From the NCBI GenBank assembly GCA_012103325.1, contig WLWY01000008.1, forward strand, positions 62,001 to 126,000: a stretch of DNA of 64,000 nucleotides, read 5' to 3'. Below are positions 16,788 to 25,703 of this stretch, piece by piece. Made by a program: the position numbers and the translations under genes. How positions within the stretch are numbered: position 1 is the first letter of the stretch; every line of letters starts with the position of its first letter. Below the pieces are notes generated by a model. It made no database searches. It saw only the letters and a list, made by a program, of their open reading frames with translations, and was not told where the DNA came from. Source of the stretch: Alphaproteobacteria bacterium (GTDB taxonomy: Bacteria > Pseudomonadota > Alphaproteobacteria > UBA8366 > GCA-2717185).

Positions 16788-18866
16788 TCAATCGCCTAGC
16801 GCGACTTCCATCACGTGGTCGTCTTCCCTGCCCAGTTTAGTGGGCTCCGCATCTGAATTGCTTTGATCCGCTCGACCCGAAGCAGGTAGTTCTACAAAAA
16901 ACGTTGTCCCGATATTCGGGCCAGTTTCGAAACGGAGGTCGCCGCTATGCGCTTCGACAATCGTTTTCGTGATACTCATGCCCAGGCCCGTGCCACCCTT
17001 TACCCGCGTATTGGAACTATCGGCCTGGGTAAAGCGATCATAAAGTTTGCTTTGAAACTCTTCGGGAATGCCAGGACCGTAATCTTTTATGCAGATGATG
17101 ACCGAGTCATCACGCGCCTCGACCCATAGCTCGACATCCGTATTCTCCGGTGAAAATTTGGCCGCGTTGGAAAGAATATTCGCCATGACCTGCATGAGAC
17201 GGTTTCGGTCTCCTTCAACCATCGCTAGCGGCGCCGACGACACAATCTTCATGCCGATCTTTCTTTCCTCCCCATAGCCCTTGTTCGTTTCGACGGCTTC
17301 CTCGATAAATTCCCGAATCGATATCGGCGCCATTTCAAATGTCATCAGTCCTGCGTCGAGCTTTTCGATATCCAGAATATCGTTGACCAGAAGCGTGAGA
17401 CGATCGCTGTTCCTGTACGCGATATCGATCATGCTTTTCCATTGGTCGGGAATTTGATCTCCCGCGCCTTGGGTGATCAACCCGAGGGACCCCTTGATCG
17501 ATGTCAGCGGCGTGCGGAGTTCGTGGCTGACCGTCGATACGAACTCCGATTTCAGGCGCTCTACTTCCTTGCGGTCCGTAATGTCCCGGAAAATGCCGAC
17601 GGACATACTCGTCCCCTGAACGCTGAGTTTCGATATCGCGAAGTCGAGCGGAAATTCCGTGCCGTCCTTGTGACGCCCTTCGACTTCCATGCTGATACTC
17701 TTTTCGAGTTCCGATTCCCCCGGTCCGGCGCCCGCATCAATCAGGACACACTCTTTCGCGGCGGGTATGAATTTGACGACATTCTCGCCCACAATTTCAT
17801 CTTTCGAGAAATCGAATATCCGCTCACCTGCCGGATTGATACGGTTGATGACACCGTTCTCATCGAACGAAACGATGCCGTCGACGACATTGTTGAACAG
17901 CGCGCGAATATGGTTCTCCGCAGCTTTTCTTTGCTCGACCTCTCGTTTCAAGCGCCTGTTCCAGAACAAGGTTATCAAGACAATGATTGTCCCGACGCCC
18001 AACACGGACAGGATAATCCGGTAATCGACGGTCTCTTCGAACTTAACGCGGATCCATTGATTGTAGATCGCGTCACGTTCCTCGTCGGTGATCGAATCCA
18101 ACGCTTTCTGAAGAATCGGGATGAGTGCCGGCCAGTCCTTTCGAACCGCCATGGCAAGCTCGAAGCGGTACTCGGTCTGCCCTGAAATTTTCAGATTGGT
18201 CACTCCAAACTCGCGCATAACCTGACTTGCGACCGCTAGGTTCCCGATGAATGCGTCGGCCTGACCGTGCGAGACGGCCTCCAGCCCTTCGCGGGCATTC
18301 TTTGCCAAATGGAGCTTGAGGTCGGGATAGTCCTTCGCGATCAGATCGTGCGATGCATAGCTCTTAACGACGGCCACCGTCCGGTTTCTCAAATCGCGGA
18401 CACCATCGACATAAAGTCCACTGTCCAGCGTCACAATGACCATCGGAAAAGAGATATAGGGCTTCGTAAAGTTTACGAATGCGTCACGTTGCGGCGTCCG
18501 GACAACCAACGAAAACGCATCCAGATCTCGATTTTCTACTGCCTTGACCATCTTGGGCCACGGTCGTTCCTTGTCCACGTCGAACGAAATGCCAAGCCGC
18601 TTCTCGACCAAAGCAATATATTCGGCCGCCATGCCGCGGTAGACTTTTTCGGAATCGACAAATTCGAACGGTGCCCAATCGATATCGACGGCTAGCCGTA
18701 TTTTCCCATGCTTTTCAAGAACAGCCCGCTCCGCAGAGGACAAGCTCAGCGTCTCAATCTCCTGCGCGCTCGCCGCAGAAAACAAAAACAACGGGAAAAA
18801 AAGCAGAGCGGCTGGAGACAGCCAATCTACAAACGAGACGAATTTGCACAATTGCGACTTTCTCAT
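16788..18866 (-). CDS. Sensor histidine kinase with periplasmic family-3 binding domain and PAS domain
   Basis: 692 residues. There is a signal peptide (1-34, ending ASA) and a family-3 solute-binding-protein domain at about 45-275 with the DIDWAPFEFVD start. A transmembrane helix spans about 282-302. PAS is at about 317-432. HisKA has the phospho-acceptor His448 in STVSHELRTP, and the HATPase runs about 545-662 with N, G1 (KDYGPGIP) and G2 (GGTGLGM) boxes. It therefore senses an external small ligand, probably an amino acid, by a Venus-flytrap domain as in BvgS-type kinases. There is no receiver domain and no response regulator nearby. It is close to an amino acid transporter and phhA, but unconnected by transcript. 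Confidence 0.9.
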   Translation of the reverse strand: MRKSQLCKFVSFVDWLSPAALLFFPLFLFSAASAQEIETLSLSSAERAVLEKHGKIRLAVDIDWAPFEFVDSEKVYRGMAAEYIALVEKRLGISFDVDKERPWPKMVKAVENRDLDAFSLVVRTPQRDAFVNFTKPYISFPMVIVTLDSGLYVDGVRDLRNRTVAVVKSYASHDLIAKDYPDLKLHLAKNAREGLEAVSHGQADAFIGNLAVASQVMREFGVTNLKISGQTEYRFELAMAVRKDWPALIPILQKALDSITDEERDAIYNQWIRVKFEETVDYRIILSVLGVGTIIVLITLFWNRRLKREVEQRKAAENHIRALFNNVVDGIVSFDENGVINRINPAGERIFDFSKDEIVGENVVKFIPAAKECVLIDAGAGPGESELEKSISMEVEGRHKDGTEFPLDFAISKLSVQGTSMSVGIFRDITDRKEVERLKSEFVSTVSHELRTPLTSIKGSLGLITQGAGDQIPDQWKSMIDIAYRNSDRLTLLVNDILDIEKLDAGLMTFEMAPISIREFIEEAVETNKGYGEERKIGMKIVSSAPLAMVEGDRNRLMQVMANILSNAAKFSPENTDVELWVEARDDSVIICIKDYGPGIPEEFQSKLYDRFTQADSSNTRVKGGTGLGMSITKTIVEAHSGDLRFETGPNIGTTFFVELPASGRADQSNSDAEPTKLGREDDHVMEVALGD

Positions 18867-19005
18867 CGTCCAACCCGCTCACCATTGGGGAAGCCCATGA
18901 ACGAGGAAAGTAGTCATTGCATCTTAAACAACTGTGAATATAATTTATTCACCTTTAACGATAAATTTACGATGCCGCAAACAATGCCGCCAGTTCGGAA
19001 TCCCC

Positions 19006-20502
19006 TCATCCAGCATGCACAGGTCCAAGCGGATAGTACCGCACGCCATCCCGCAGCTTTTCAAAAGGAAAATCTACAGGATTGGCGCCATGCCCGCCTG
19101 GTGCGAGCGCCGCAAAGGTCGTCTCCGCTATCGGATCGAAATGCGCCCGGTAGTGGCAGGTGCTTTTCAGCACGATAATCTTCTGCTCTTCGAGCACAAC
19201 GCCGAGATGCTCGAACACGCTGCGGTCGAGCGCCTGCACTCGCCGGCTGCTAACCGCCACCTTTACGCCACCGATTGAGAGCAGCGCCGAGGGTCCGACA
19301 TCGTAGGGCTTGCCTTGGGAAACCGGGCCGGTTGTTTGGTAACAACCATCATTGACGACGTCGACCTTGAAGCGGCCGCGGAACGGCTCGACGCCTGGCA
19401 GGTCGGTACGGCCGCCCAAATCCAGTTCGATCTCTGCACCAACCCCGGCCTCATGCGCCGCCGCTGCAGCGAGATCGTCTCTCACAACGCCGAAAATCGC
19501 CTTTTGCGCATCACAACGCACCAGCGCCGCCAACATGCCAACCGTGTCCGCACTGCCGCCGCAGCCGGGATTATCCTGTGTATCGGCCACGACGACGGGC
19601 TTCGATGCGCCGGCAGCAATCCGCATTGCTTCTTGGATCGCTTCGTCGGGCTGAAGCAACGGCTCGGCGAATTCGGCTTCTTTCAATGCCACAAACTGGG
19701 CGATTTCGTCAGCTGCCGAATCCGCTTCTTCTTGGCTGTAGGCGTGCACGCTGACCGTAGGGCCACACTCCCGCAGATCGGCCGGCGGAAACCCCGCCAG
19801 ATAAGCCAGCGAAAGCGTATCGTCCGACTCGCGCACCATCGCCGCTTCCACAATGTCCTTGGAAGGCGACACCAAAGTGCACTGAAAATTCAGCGGCAGG
19901 AGGAACGGCAGTTGCCGTAGTGCCCTCCCCTTCGGACGTCCCTCGATCAGCAAACGCTTCATCGCCGTCGCCGCGCGTTTACCGGTCTCGTACTGATCGA
20001 CGTGCGGGTAGGTCCGATACGGTAATATCGCATCGCTATGTGCGACTATCGCGGCAGTGACGTTGGCGTGATAGTCGAGGCTGATGACGATGGGCACATC
20101 GTCGCCCACGACGGCGCGCACGCGGCGCAGCAATTCCCCCTCACCGTCCTCATGCTCTTCGGACACCATGGCACCATGCAGGTCGAGATAGACGCCCTCG
20201 ACCGGCAACGCCTGCGACAGCCGCGAGACAAGCTCCGACGCGATCATTTCATAGGCGCGTTTGGTGACCGCCCCGCCGGGTGTCGCGCTGGCCCACAACA
20301 ACGGATAAATTTCATGGTTGCCGTCATTGCCTGCCATAAACCCGGCAGTCGACGCGCCCTTCTCCTCGAACTCCACCAGCATCTCGTCGCCGCGCGGCAT
20401 CCCAGGCCGGTCCGCCGGATGCGCGAAATCTTCATAGTCCGTCGGGTCAGGCACGAAACAATTCGTCTCGTGCATAAAGCCCGCAATCGCAATTCGCGCC
20501 AT
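19006..20502 (-). CDS. M81 family protein (MlrC-like)
   Basis: 498 residues in the MlrC family (Pfam MR_MLE-unrelated DUF1485 plus MlrC_C), named after the enzyme of microcystin breakdown but widespread in soil and marine catabolic clusters. Landmarks are MARIAIAGFMHETNCF at the start, LDLHGAMVSE, VISLDYHANV, YRTYPHVD and the DTQDNPGCGGSADT motif that provides metal and catalytic residues. The ATG at 20502 has AGAGG at the correct distance, while the in-frame ATG at 20538 lacks one. The real substrates of most members are unknown; hydrolysis of an amide or small peptide-like compound is likely. It is followed upstream by a maleate isomerase-like gene on the same strand. Confidence 0.83.
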   Translation of the reverse strand: MARIAIAGFMHETNCFVPDPTDYEDFAHPADRPGMPRGDEMLVEFEEKGASTAGFMAGNDGNHEIYPLLWASATPGGAVTKRAYEMIASELVSRLSQALPVEGVYLDLHGAMVSEEHEDGEGELLRRVRAVVGDDVPIVISLDYHANVTAAIVAHSDAILPYRTYPHVDQYETGKRAATAMKRLLIEGRPKGRALRQLPFLLPLNFQCTLVSPSKDIVEAAMVRESDDTLSLAYLAGFPPADLRECGPTVSVHAYSQEEADSAADEIAQFVALKEAEFAEPLLQPDEAIQEAMRIAAGASKPVVVADTQDNPGCGGSADTVGMLAALVRCDAQKAIFGVVRDDLAAAAAHEAGVGAEIELDLGGRTDLPGVEPFRGRFKVDVVNDGCYQTTGPVSQGKPYDVGPSALLSIGGVKVAVSSRRVQALDRSVFEHLGVVLEEQKIIVLKSTCHYRAHFDPIAETTFAALAPGGHGANPVDFPFEKLRDGVRYYPLGPVHAG

Positions 20503-20572
20503 AGGATACCTCTTTAGTTTTGCTCTGGACGATAACACCGTCGAGGCGCGACGCGAATACTGGCCCGACGCA

Positions 20573-21325
20573 TCAATGCTCTCTCAGCAACCGGCCGCAT
20601 CCCTCGAGCCGGTCGTCGATGCCGGCCGCGCGAAGGGCACCCCAAAACGTCGCCTGGGCACTCGTGATCACCGGTTTGCCAAGCTTGTCTTCGAGACGCT
20701 CGATCGAACCAAGCGTCGCCATATCGGAGCAGGACAGAAATATGGCGTCGGCTTCTGCACTGTCGATGGACATCGCCAGATCCTCGACGGCGTCTTTCGG
20801 CACCAGGTTCATGTGCCGCCCACGCTGTTGCCCCTCGAACAATCTGACGCCCTTGTCCACCGTGACCGTGAGGCCCTGGCTTTCGAAAAACCGGCTTTCC
20901 GCTTCATTCGTGGCATCGGTGTATGGCGAGCCAACGGCAATACTCTCAACGCCCAACGCCCGGAATGCCTCGAGCACCGACCCCATCGTCGTAACCGTCG
21001 GGAGATCAAGTTCGTCCGCGATCCCCTTTTGGGTCTCCTCATATGGCGTTTTCAGCGCGCTCGCCGTGCAGCCATACGCGACAACATCGACTTCAAGACC
21101 GCGGAGTTCTTCAAGGACGCGCGGCAAAAACTGTTCCATGTCGGTTAGCGGGTCTTCCACCTCTTGCGCACGGTACAACATGCGCGTCGTGTGAATCGTG
21201 ACACCCTCCGGCGCCATGCGCCAAAACTCCGTTTCCGCCACGGTGTTGGGCGATGGTACGATGAGTCCGATCCGTGCTCGCCAGCCATATGGCCGTTTCG
21301 ACTTCTCCGGTGTCCTGAACGCCAT
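20573..21325 (-). CDS. Maleate isomerase / Asp-Glu racemase superfamily protein
   Basis: 250 residues. The family is Asp/Glu racemase in the broad sense, closest to maleate cis-trans isomerase and arylmalonate decarboxylase. The N-terminal GLIVPSPNTVAETEFWRM is characteristic, the first active Cys is in AYGCTASA and the second in FLSCSDM. With both Cys present an isomerase or racemase is more likely than the single-Cys decarboxylase. The ATG at 21325 has GGGAGA upstream; the frame is open to 21352. It lies 70 bp before the MlrC-like gene in the same direction, so they may form one catabolic unit for a dicarboxylate or its amide. Confidence 0.82.
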   Translation of the reverse strand: MAFRTPEKSKRPYGWRARIGLIVPSPNTVAETEFWRMAPEGVTIHTTRMLYRAQEVEDPLTDMEQFLPRVLEELRGLEVDVVAYGCTASALKTPYEETQKGIADELDLPTVTTMGSVLEAFRALGVESIAVGSPYTDATNEAESRFFESQGLTVTVDKGVRLFEGQQRGRHMNLVPKDAVEDLAMSIDSAEADAIFLSCSDMATLGSIERLEDKLGKPVITSAQATFWGALRAAGIDDRLEGCGRLLREH

Positions 21326-21444
21326 TGCTGGAATCTCCCTGCCGTCATCCAATGCTTCGCCGCAGTGTAGTACAACTCGCCTCAGAATGGCTAAGCTGAG
21401 CGCAGAAACCGGATGCGCAAAGACATAATTCGAGCAGGACAGAG

Positions 21445-22281
21445 ATGAGCGAACGAAAATTGGAAGGCAAAGTCGCCCTGATCACTGGTAGCGCACGCGG
21501 CCTCGGCCGCGGCTATGCGTTGCGCCTTGCCGGGCTGGGCGCGGACGTCGCCATTATCGACCGTAATTTGAAAGCCGCCAACGTCTACGAATTCGAGCGC
21601 GAACAATTGACGGCGGGCACGGTCATGGAAGAATGCGGGGCGCTCGGTGTTCGCGCCATCAGCCTGGAAGTCGACCTCACCGACCGGGATGCAACCGAGA
21701 ATGCCATAGCGGATATCGCTGCCCAGCTTGGCCGCATCGATATTGCCGTCTGCAATGCCGGTGGCGGCACGGTCACCTTCGCCGACGAACGCGCACCGCG
21801 CGAAGGCGCCAACGATACGGTGGATCTGGTGACAACGGGCACACCGTCCAACACGTCGGAGGAAATGCTGACGCGCGTGCTCGACATCAATGTGAAGACC
21901 TGCATGTACACCTGCATGGCCGTGGCGCCTTATATGAAGAAACAGGGCGGCGGCAAGATTGTGACGGTATCGTCAACCGCCGGCGTCGACGCCAAGGGCG
22001 CTTATCACCCTTACGGAACCGCAAAGGCCGCCATCATTCATTATACCCGCGCGCTGGCGCAGGAGCTCGGACCCGACAACATCAACGTCAACGCCATTGC
22101 CCCCGGCATCATCCGCACCGGCCGGCTCGGCGAGCGCGCGGAAATGGCCAAGGAACGCGTCCCATTGCGCCGCGAAGGCACCGTCGAGGACTGCGCCAAC
22201 GTCGTCGAATTCCTCACCACGAACCTTTCGGACTACGTAACCGGCCGCACGGTCATTATCGACGGTGGAATGTTGCCTTAG
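21445..22281 (+). CDS. Short-chain dehydrogenase/reductase
   Basis: 278 residues with the classical SDR pattern: cofactor loop TGSARGLG, NAGG, catalytic Ser in VSSTAG, and YxxxK in YGTAK. It has an extended insertion between about residues 105 and 140, with the repeated TGTPSNTSEE-like segment, longer than in most classical SDRs. It probably oxidises a secondary alcohol with NAD(P). The gene diverges from the maleate isomerase-like gene and ends tail to tail with the ThDP enzyme gene: the two stop codons share bases at 22279-22280. Confidence 0.87.
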   Translation: MSERKLEGKVALITGSARGLGRGYALRLAGLGADVAIIDRNLKAANVYEFEREQLTAGTVMEECGALGVRAISLEVDLTDRDATENAIADIAAQLGRIDIAVCNAGGGTVTFADERAPREGANDTVDLVTTGTPSNTSEEMLTRVLDINVKTCMYTCMAVAPYMKKQGGGKIVTVSSTAGVDAKGAYHPYGTAKAAIIHYTRALAQELGPDNINVNAIAPGIIRTGRLGERAEMAKERVPLRREGTVEDCANVVEFLTTNLSDYVTGRTVIIDGGMLP

Positions 22282-24014
22282 CCCTGAGTCAATGCCGACG
22301 TGACATCGCGGAACGACAACCCGTCGAAAGCGGTCACCACATCGACAACAGTCGGCACGCCGGAACCTAGCGCTTCCCTAATCGCGCCGGTGATATCGCC
22401 CGGCTGCTCGACGCGGATGCCTTTGACGCCCATGGCCTTCGCGACTTCCGCGAAATTCATTTCTGCAAACGTGCTGGCGATGGTGCGATTGCCCTGCCCG
22501 TGCTTGACCCAGCCGAGCGCGCTGTTGTTCAGGATCACGGTCACGATTGGGATGTTTTCGTCGCGCGCGGTCATGATGCCGTTCATCGCCATACCGAAAC
22601 CACCGTCACCCGTCACGGCAATACACTGCCGGTCCGGATCGACTAGCTTGCCGGCCAGCGCCGCCGGGATCGCATAGCCCATGGCGCCGATACCCGGCAT
22701 CAGCAAGGTGCCCGGCCCCTTGGTCTGGAAGAAATGGGTCATGAAAAGCCGGTTCTCGCCCGCGTCGCAGGTAATCAGCGCGTCGTCGTCGATGACGTCG
22801 TGCAGGTCCTTGAAGACGCGCGGCGGCATGATCGGCACGGCGTCGGAGGTGTAATGCGGATTGTCGAAGAATCCTTCCGCCTCCCGCGTCGCGACGAGCG
22901 CCTGCTTGCGGACATCCAGCGCTGCTGCAGATGGCGCCCCGATACCGCGCACGGCTTCGATAATCTGGCCCGTCGCTAGCTGTGCGTCGCCTATGACGAC
23001 CGTATCGCAGGGAAATGACCAGCTGGCATTCTTGGGCTCGATCTCGATCTGTACCAAGGTCTGACGCGTTGGGTCGATTAGTTCCGGATTTTCGTTGGTC
23101 GTATCGGCCGGACCAAGCCGCGTGCCGACAGCCAGTACCAGATCCGCCTGACCGATATAGGTGTTCGCTGTGGACTGACCGAAATTACCGCAGACGCCGA
23201 GCGCCATCGGTCCGGTCTCGGGATAAACACCCTTGCCCGAGGCCGTCGTCGCGACCGGCGCACCGACAAGCTCAGCCAATTGAGCCAGTTCGGCATAGGC
23301 CTGGCTGACGCGCACCCCGTTGCCAGCGATGATGACCGGTCGCTCGGCAACGCACAGGGCACGTGCGGCGGAGTCGACGCTCGCCGGATCGGCAGGCAAC
23401 GGCTGCGGTAGATAATGCTGCGTTGGATAGAGAACGGGCCGCCCCTCGGGATCGACGGTGCCGCCGAAGCAGGCGCTATGATAAATCACGCCAACGGGAC
23501 CGCGCTCGCCGCTTAGCGCGTGCTTGATCGCCAGTTGCGTTGCGTGCACGGCCTCGCGCGGCGTGTGCGCGACAACGGTCTGCTTGGTGATGGCTGCGAG
23601 CGCGTTGCGCGTGTCGGCGGCACCATAGTCGCCGGTCCCACTCTGATACGGCGCATGCTGCGTAAAGGGCGCGACATCGGAGAAATCTGTCAGAAACAGC
23701 ATCGGCGAGCTGCCAAAATGCGCTTCCAAGGTGCCGAGGAACCCATTCGCCAGCATGAAGATACCCTGCCCGATACAGACGCCGGGCTTTCCGGTCAGGC
23801 GGCCATAGACTTCCGCCATGACACTCGCCAACTGCTCATGCCGCACGAGAACGCAGCGAACCGTATCCTGATGGTCGTAGAGCGCGTCGTAGACCCGCCC
23901 CATATTGCCGCCCTGGATGCCGAACACCATGTCGATCCCGGCATCCTCCAACACGCGCGCGATCCCCTCGCCGGCACGCACCTCCTCCGTCAGCATTTTC
24001 TCTGTCGTCGCCAT
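22278..24014 (-). CDS. ThDP-dependent enzyme, acetolactate synthase-like (paralog 2)
   Basis: About 578 residues from the ATG at 24014 (an adjacent ATG at 24017 is equally possible; GAGAGG lies just before both). The N-terminal catalytic Glu is in LVRHEQLASVMAEVYGRL, and the C-terminal ThDP motif TGDGGFGMAMN is followed by ILNNSALGW. It retains the central FAD-like domain without clear FAD-binding features. It shares only the family pattern with the other two ThDP enzymes in the window, so these are diverged paralogs and not recent duplicates. No small regulatory subunit is present, so a catabolic decarboxylase or carboligase role is favoured. Confidence 0.86.
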   Translation of the reverse strand: MATTEKMLTEEVRAGEGIARVLEDAGIDMVFGIQGGNMGRVYDALYDHQDTVRCVLVRHEQLASVMAEVYGRLTGKPGVCIGQGIFMLANGFLGTLEAHFGSSPMLFLTDFSDVAPFTQHAPYQSGTGDYGAADTRNALAAITKQTVVAHTPREAVHATQLAIKHALSGERGPVGVIYHSACFGGTVDPEGRPVLYPTQHYLPQPLPADPASVDSAARALCVAERPVIIAGNGVRVSQAYAELAQLAELVGAPVATTASGKGVYPETGPMALGVCGNFGQSTANTYIGQADLVLAVGTRLGPADTTNENPELIDPTRQTLVQIEIEPKNASWSFPCDTVVIGDAQLATGQIIEAVRGIGAPSAAALDVRKQALVATREAEGFFDNPHYTSDAVPIMPPRVFKDLHDVIDDDALITCDAGENRLFMTHFFQTKGPGTLLMPGIGAMGYAIPAALAGKLVDPDRQCIAVTGDGGFGMAMNGIMTARDENIPIVTVILNNSALGWVKHGQGNRTIASTFAEMNFAEVAKAMGVKGIRVEQPGDITGAIREALGSGVPTVVDVVTAFDGLSFRDVTSALTQG

Positions 24015-24189
24015 CATCCCTCTCAGCCGAAATTTCCGCAGCACGCGCAAGGCGCCGCGACTAGTTGAGGTCAGCGTAAGATGCTGACTGGGTTGCTGCA
24101 ACTGGGCACGAACGGGGGCGCAACTATAGTTTTATTGTTACCAGAATCTTTTCGCAGCCAATGCTTCGGTCGACACTCCTGCACCTAAG

Positions 24190-24234
24190 CGCCTTCGCGC
24201 GTCAGGCCCTAAGGTGGCCTGCCACCCGAAGGCG
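24190..24234 (-). other. Nested hairpin in the tRNA-Ser 3' trailer
   Basis: CGCCTTCG (24190-24197) pairs with CGAAGGCG (24227-24234). Inside it AGGCC (24204-24208) pairs with GGCCT (24216-24220) around a 7-base loop. It begins 5 bases beyond the CCA end of tRNA-Ser on the minus strand. No T-run follows. It may protect or help process the 3' end, or act as a Rho-assisted terminator. Confidence 0.5.
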
Positions 24235-24239
24235 TAGGG

Positions 24240-24326
24240 TGGCGGAGGGAGGGGGACTCGAACCCCCGGAACCCTTACAGGTTCACAGGTTAGCAACCTG
24301 CTGCATTACCACTCTGCCATCCCTCC
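24240..24326 (-). tRNA. tRNA-Ser (anticodon GCT)
   Basis: Read on the minus strand, an 87-nt tRNA of class II shape. Acceptor stem GGAGGGA pairs perfectly with TCCCTCC, discriminator G and encoded CCA. The anticodon stem CAGGT/ACCTG encloses the loop with GCT, reading AGC and AGT codons. There is a long variable arm (GAACCTGTAAGGGTTC) and a T-arm with GGTTCGAGTCC. All features of tRNA-Ser are present. No integrase or direct-repeat attachment site is visible next to it. Confidence 0.97.
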
Positions 24327-24373
24327 GTGGAGCCGCTAGTTCCTAACGATGAGGCGATACCCTGTCAACGGCT

Positions 24374-25519
24374 CTACGCAGCCGTAAGGGCTTGCTCGAG
24401 ATCGGCGATCAGGTCCCCGGTATCCTCGATACCGACGGAAAGCCGGAGCAGGTCCTTCGGCGTCAGCGAGTCCGGGCCTTCGACTGTGCCGCGATGCTCA
24501 ATCAGGCTTTCGACACCGCCGAGCGACGTTGCCGGTTTGAAGAGGTTGCAAGACGCTGCCACACGGCGCGCGGTGTCCGCATCGCCTTTGACGCGGAACG
24601 ACAGCATTCCGCCGAAACCGCCTTCCATCTGCCGCTGGGCGACCTCGTGGTCCGGATGATCCAGCAGCCCCGGATACTGCACTTGGGTCAGGGCTGGATG
24701 CTCCTCGAAGCATTCCGCGATCGCCAGCGCCGATTGCGACGCCGCCTTGACCCGCAAGAACAAGGTACGCATGCCGCGCGTCAGCAGGAAGGCCTCAAAA
24801 GAACCCAGGATCGGACCGGTCAGCGCGCGGTGCTCGGCAATGCGCTCCCAGTAGGCGTCTTGGGATTTTGCGACGACCGCCCCTGCCATCACATCGGAGT
24901 GGCCGTTGAGATACTTAGTCGCAGCGTGAACAACGATGTCGGCACCGTGCTCGAACGGACGGGTCAAAACAGGCGTGGCGGCGGTACTATCCACGGCGAG
25001 TTGGGCGCCGGCGCCATGCGCGATCTCCGCTGCCTTGGCGAGATCCGTGACGCGCCACACCGGATTGCAGGGCGACTCCACCCAGACGAGCTTGGTTTCA
25101 TCCGGCCGTACGGCCGCGGCGAGCGCATCCATATCGGCGGTCGACACGAAGTCTACCGATAAGCCCCGGTCCATACCGAAGCCGCGCAGCCATTTCGGCA
25201 GGCCGTAATACATGATGTCGGGCGCAACGACGTGGTCGCCCTGGCGCAAGGCTTGAAACGGCGCGACGCAGGCCGCCATGCCCGAAGCAAAGAGCAACGC
25301 ATCGGCACCGCCCTCGAGATCGGCAATCACCGCTTCGGGCTGATTAAAGGAGGGGTTCTTGTCACGGGCGTAATCGGCTCCCGTCGGAAGCTCGTAATCG
25401 ACATCACGAGCAAAGGTCGTGGAGACGTGAATTGGTGGGACAACGGCACCCGTTTCCGGGCATTCCCATCCCAGCGCCTGCGCCGCACGCGTCGCGGGCC
25501 TTAGATTTCGATCTTTCAT
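24374..25519 (-). CDS. Cys/Met metabolism PLP-dependent enzyme (cystathionine gamma-synthase-like)
   Basis: A 381-residue fold-type I PLP enzyme of the trans-sulfuration family. Lys202 in HAATKYLNGHSDVMAG forms the internal aldimine. GADALLFASGMAACVAPFQA holds the phosphate-binding SGM, and VWVESPCNPVWRVTD and VDSTAATPV are typical. The usual ETLGG-like C-terminal motif is SLGGVESLIEH. It could be a cystathionine synthase or lyase, a homocysteine-forming sulfhydrylase or a gamma-elimination enzyme; sequence alone does not decide. It sits 47 bp from the tRNA gene and diverges from the next ThDP enzyme gene over 184 bp. Confidence 0.88.
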   Translation of the reverse strand: MKDRNLRPATRAAQALGWECPETGAVVPPIHVSTTFARDVDYELPTGADYARDKNPSFNQPEAVIADLEGGADALLFASGMAACVAPFQALRQGDHVVAPDIMYYGLPKWLRGFGMDRGLSVDFVSTADMDALAAAVRPDETKLVWVESPCNPVWRVTDLAKAAEIAHGAGAQLAVDSTAATPVLTRPFEHGADIVVHAATKYLNGHSDVMAGAVVAKSQDAYWERIAEHRALTGPILGSFEAFLLTRGMRTLFLRVKAASQSALAIAECFEEHPALTQVQYPGLLDHPDHEVAQRQMEGGFGGMLSFRVKGDADTARRVAASCNLFKPATSLGGVESLIEHRGTVEGPDSLTPKDLLRLSVGIEDTGDLIADLEQALTAA

Positions 25520-25703
25520 CTATTCCTCAAACCTGAATGGCTTCCTGTTGGTCCGGAGAATGATGAAACCGAGACAGTCCGTCAAAGACGAAATCGCAGA
25601 CCCGGGCTCGCATCGATCCCGCCCGATGGTATAAGCTGTCCGGACAATTCCGGCCGAATTTCCGGTCATTTCACTTCGTAACAGTTCGAATCAAAGGATC
25701 GCC

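Noticed and set aside
24240..24326. tRNA-Ser as an integration site for a genomic island
   Set aside because: No integrase and no duplicated tRNA 3' end found on either side.
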